A DNA stretch of 64,000 nucleotides from Bolinopsis microptera (Eukaryota; Ctenophora; Tentaculata; Lobata; Bolinopsidae): NCBI RefSeq assembly GCF_026151205.1, contig NC_087076.1:8718902-8782901 (forward strand). Direction: 5' to 3'. Shown piece by piece: positions 61,846 to 64,000 of the stretch (within the stretch, counting starts at the first letter, position 1; each line of letters opens with the position of its first letter). The notes below the pieces were generated by a model, which saw only the letters and a list, made by a program, of their open reading frames with translations, had not been told where the DNA came from and did no database searches. The translations under genes were made by a program, and so were the position numbers.

Positions 61846-64000
61846 TCAAACCATATTTTTGACTTTATCAAATGCCTTTGTTGGTGCCCCAAATGCTTTA
61901 TCAAGAAAGTTAGGCTCTGGCTGGTTTTCATCCTCAGGAAGTGGAGGTGGCATCCCCCTATTGCGTGTTGGTACCGGAGGTGGAGTTTCTTGTGACCTGA
62001 AATTGTTATATTGTATTCAAGTTATGTGATGGGGAGGGGTGACGGTTTATAAATTTAGGACATGTACTGTGCTCTGTTTAAATTATGTAGCCTTAAAACG
62101 TAACACATCACACTCTGTATTACTGCAACATTTCATTATCGATTTCAGCCTTTTAAGTATACTGTGAAGTGAGCAGCAATTCCAAATTAATTGTGAATGA
62201 TTATTGCAGACTTCATTAGTCAACAAAGTTTACAATCTCAGATAATAACCTAAAAAGATTTGAGCTGTTTGGTATGTCTCTACTAGGTTAATCTTGTCTC
62301 ATGTCGCAACACCTGATTTTTGCTAAATTTCGTGACAATTTGCTGCAAAATGGCCGCGTACCTGTTCAACGCAGGTGTCACAGCATGGAACAAGGTTAAT
62401 CAGAAAACCATTATAATTGTGATCATCTTTTTAAGTTCACTAACCATATTTAAGAAGTTAGACTTTTATTTGTTCTGAAAAATTCGCCATTTTCCCGGTG
62501 ACAAATCCTAGTATACTTTCGGGACTACTTTGAACACGTTCCATTTCTTGCTCGATGGTAATTGGTTTCCTAAAATTATATGTATAAAGCAGTCTTACAT
62601 GGTCCGAAAGTCACCTCACCAACTGCACCCCCCTTACATTCATAGATAGCCATACTGAGATATATTAAACAGCTCAAATCAATTCGGGTTCACTTGTCCT
62701 ATGATATTATTTCATACATAATTCATATTCTTCAAAATGTCAGGTTATATACTTGATTCATTTTTATATTTAAGTAGTTAGTTTATGAAATATTTAACTT
62801 CCTTTATTTGAGCCAAGCCATTTATGTTTGGAATTATATACTCACACTGGTCTGTTACGAAGATATATCACCCTCACAACAACAATTGCAGCAATGATAA
62901 CGAGAACTGCAATGACTGCTCCAGCAATTGTAGCTGCATGGCTAGCTGAAGATAATTTGAAGATAACACATTCCATGTAGTAAATTTTTCTTTAGTCTCA
63001 AAAATAATATATTGAAATTGGAACTCTAGGTACTGAACAGTCCACAAATGTGAATGGTATAACAGTCGAACCCATATTCATAGTAAGTCCCTAATTTTTG
63101 GTGAGCTTAGATTTACTGTTGGGCATTATTATATGCAAGTGATCATAGTTTAAGCATATATTGAATCTCTTTAGAAACCTATCAAATTATCAAATTTTGC
63201 CATCAAATTTTGTCATCAAATTTTGCCATCAAATTGGGGCTGGATTTTGACTGTACAAAATGATTAAATCCTCTTACTTGGACATGATATGTCATACAAA
63301 TTTCCTGCTCCTGCACATTGTACATTAAACATATCTTTGTCTTTATTTGAGCAGGTAAACTTTAGCTCCTCTTTGTAGGATAACATTGATCCAGCTTTCA
63401 AAGTTGTTGTTTGCAATGTGGCTCTTTCATCAACACTTTGAATGACACATTTTTCTGAAACACAAACGTTGACAAAACATGAAATAGTGCTTGAATTTAT
63501 ATATATGTTCTAATTGTGTACAACATTATTGTCACTTTAAGCTATTACTGATTTAATATAAAAAAGTGTTATAGATAAACTGATAAACTGTATTTACTGT
63601 GCATTAGGAATACTAGGCAAGCTATGTAAAAAATTGAATAAACTTACTATAACATGTTGGTTGAGTATCAGTCTTACATAGAGCCTTGTTAGTTGTTTCA
63701 TATTCTAGACTGTAATTTGAATTACAAAATGTTGTTAGCGTTGTTCCCTCAGATACAGTATATCCAATGGTAGGAGAGCGGAAACCATTAGCCACATCTT
63801 TGACAGTGCATGTGACTGGAATATATAAATTATTAACTGCTCTACCAGGGTATAAGTTCGGGCATAAAGTCAGTCTTACAATTTAGTGTTCAGAGAATTA
63901 TAACCGAGTCAAATACATTGTATTATGTTTTTACCCAAACAATCAGAGACACTGTCCGAGCCTGTTGTGATAGTTTTCAGAGAATCTGCACAGTCAATGC
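61846..64000 (-). CDS. Sushi/CCP-domain single-pass membrane receptor, 3' part
   Basis: Minus-strand exons in transcript order: 63935-64000 (continues beyond the window), 63648-63815, 63278-63454, 62846-62945, 62464-62569 and probably 61846-61996. The second encodes a CCP module (CTVKDVANGFRSPTIGYTVS, then cysteines ending QPTCY) in a symmetric phase 1-1 exon. The third is CCP-like with four cysteines and also phase 1-1. The fourth carries the membrane helix (IAGAVIAVLVIIAAIVVV) followed by a basic stop-transfer RVIYLRNRP. The cytoplasmic part has KPITIEQEMERVQSS, and the last exon has a proline-rich SQETPPPVPTRNRGMPPPLP (SH3-binding style) ending at a stop. The last junction is uncertain: the donor GTCTAA gives phase 0 while the proline-rich frame needs a 2-nt carry. 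An extracellular recognition or adhesion role is inferred. Confidence 0.72.

Overview
The window is nuclear DNA of an animal. It carries AT-rich, spliced genes with GT..AG introns: a MAP-kinase kinase, PB1 and ZZ domains, a thrombospondin type-1 module, sushi modules with a transmembrane segment, and two rhodopsin-like GPCRs. It also holds several clades of LINE retrotransposon remnants and very many miniature DNA transposons. No bacterial or organellar signature is visible. A non-bilaterian or marine invertebrate such as a cnidarian is my best guess, from the intronless divergent GPCRs and the LINE types, but the sequence alone does not settle it.

Layout. 1-3000: decayed LINE pieces (minus strand) followed by a patchwork of GC-rich miniature elements. 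3000-7500: no gene seen; it holds a 152-bp-arm inverted repeat and GC-rich hairpins. 7553-9335: a secreted-protein gene (signal peptide, possible beta-trefoil, unknown domain, TSP1). 11265-12407: intronless GPCR. 12900-24300: gene-poor and mobile, with a 0.6-kb DNA transposon carrying a nested 85-bp element, a hAT-like element packed with CCCGGT repeats, a 1-kb LINE/SINE-like insertion, a diverged tandem-repeat tract interrupted by a 1957-bp transposon, and more GC-rich miniature elements. 24310-26890: several LINE C-terminal remnants, all on the plus strand. 28081-45039: a complete 11-exon MEK1/2-type MAP2K. An intronless FAD oxidoreductase gene sits in its intron 4, and a 5'-truncated antisense LINE ends about 45 bp before its exon 9. 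49005-55433: a complete 8-exon PB1-ZZ (p62-like) gene whose intron 2 holds a LINE tail and an antisense intronless GPCR. 56050-61250: a dense cluster of nested miniature elements, many with exact target-site duplications. 61846-64000: the 3' part of a minus-strand sushi-domain membrane receptor that runs off the window.

The genes show no common pathway; they look like independent loci. The MAP2K would act in the ERK cascade downstream of receptors and the PB1-ZZ protein as a signalling or autophagy scaffold, but nothing here links them. The most unusual content is the repeat fraction: a set of about 70-110 bp elements with TTG-type ends and 8-9 bp target duplications, rich in perfect GC hairpins with GAA/TTC triloops, repeatedly inserted into one another.
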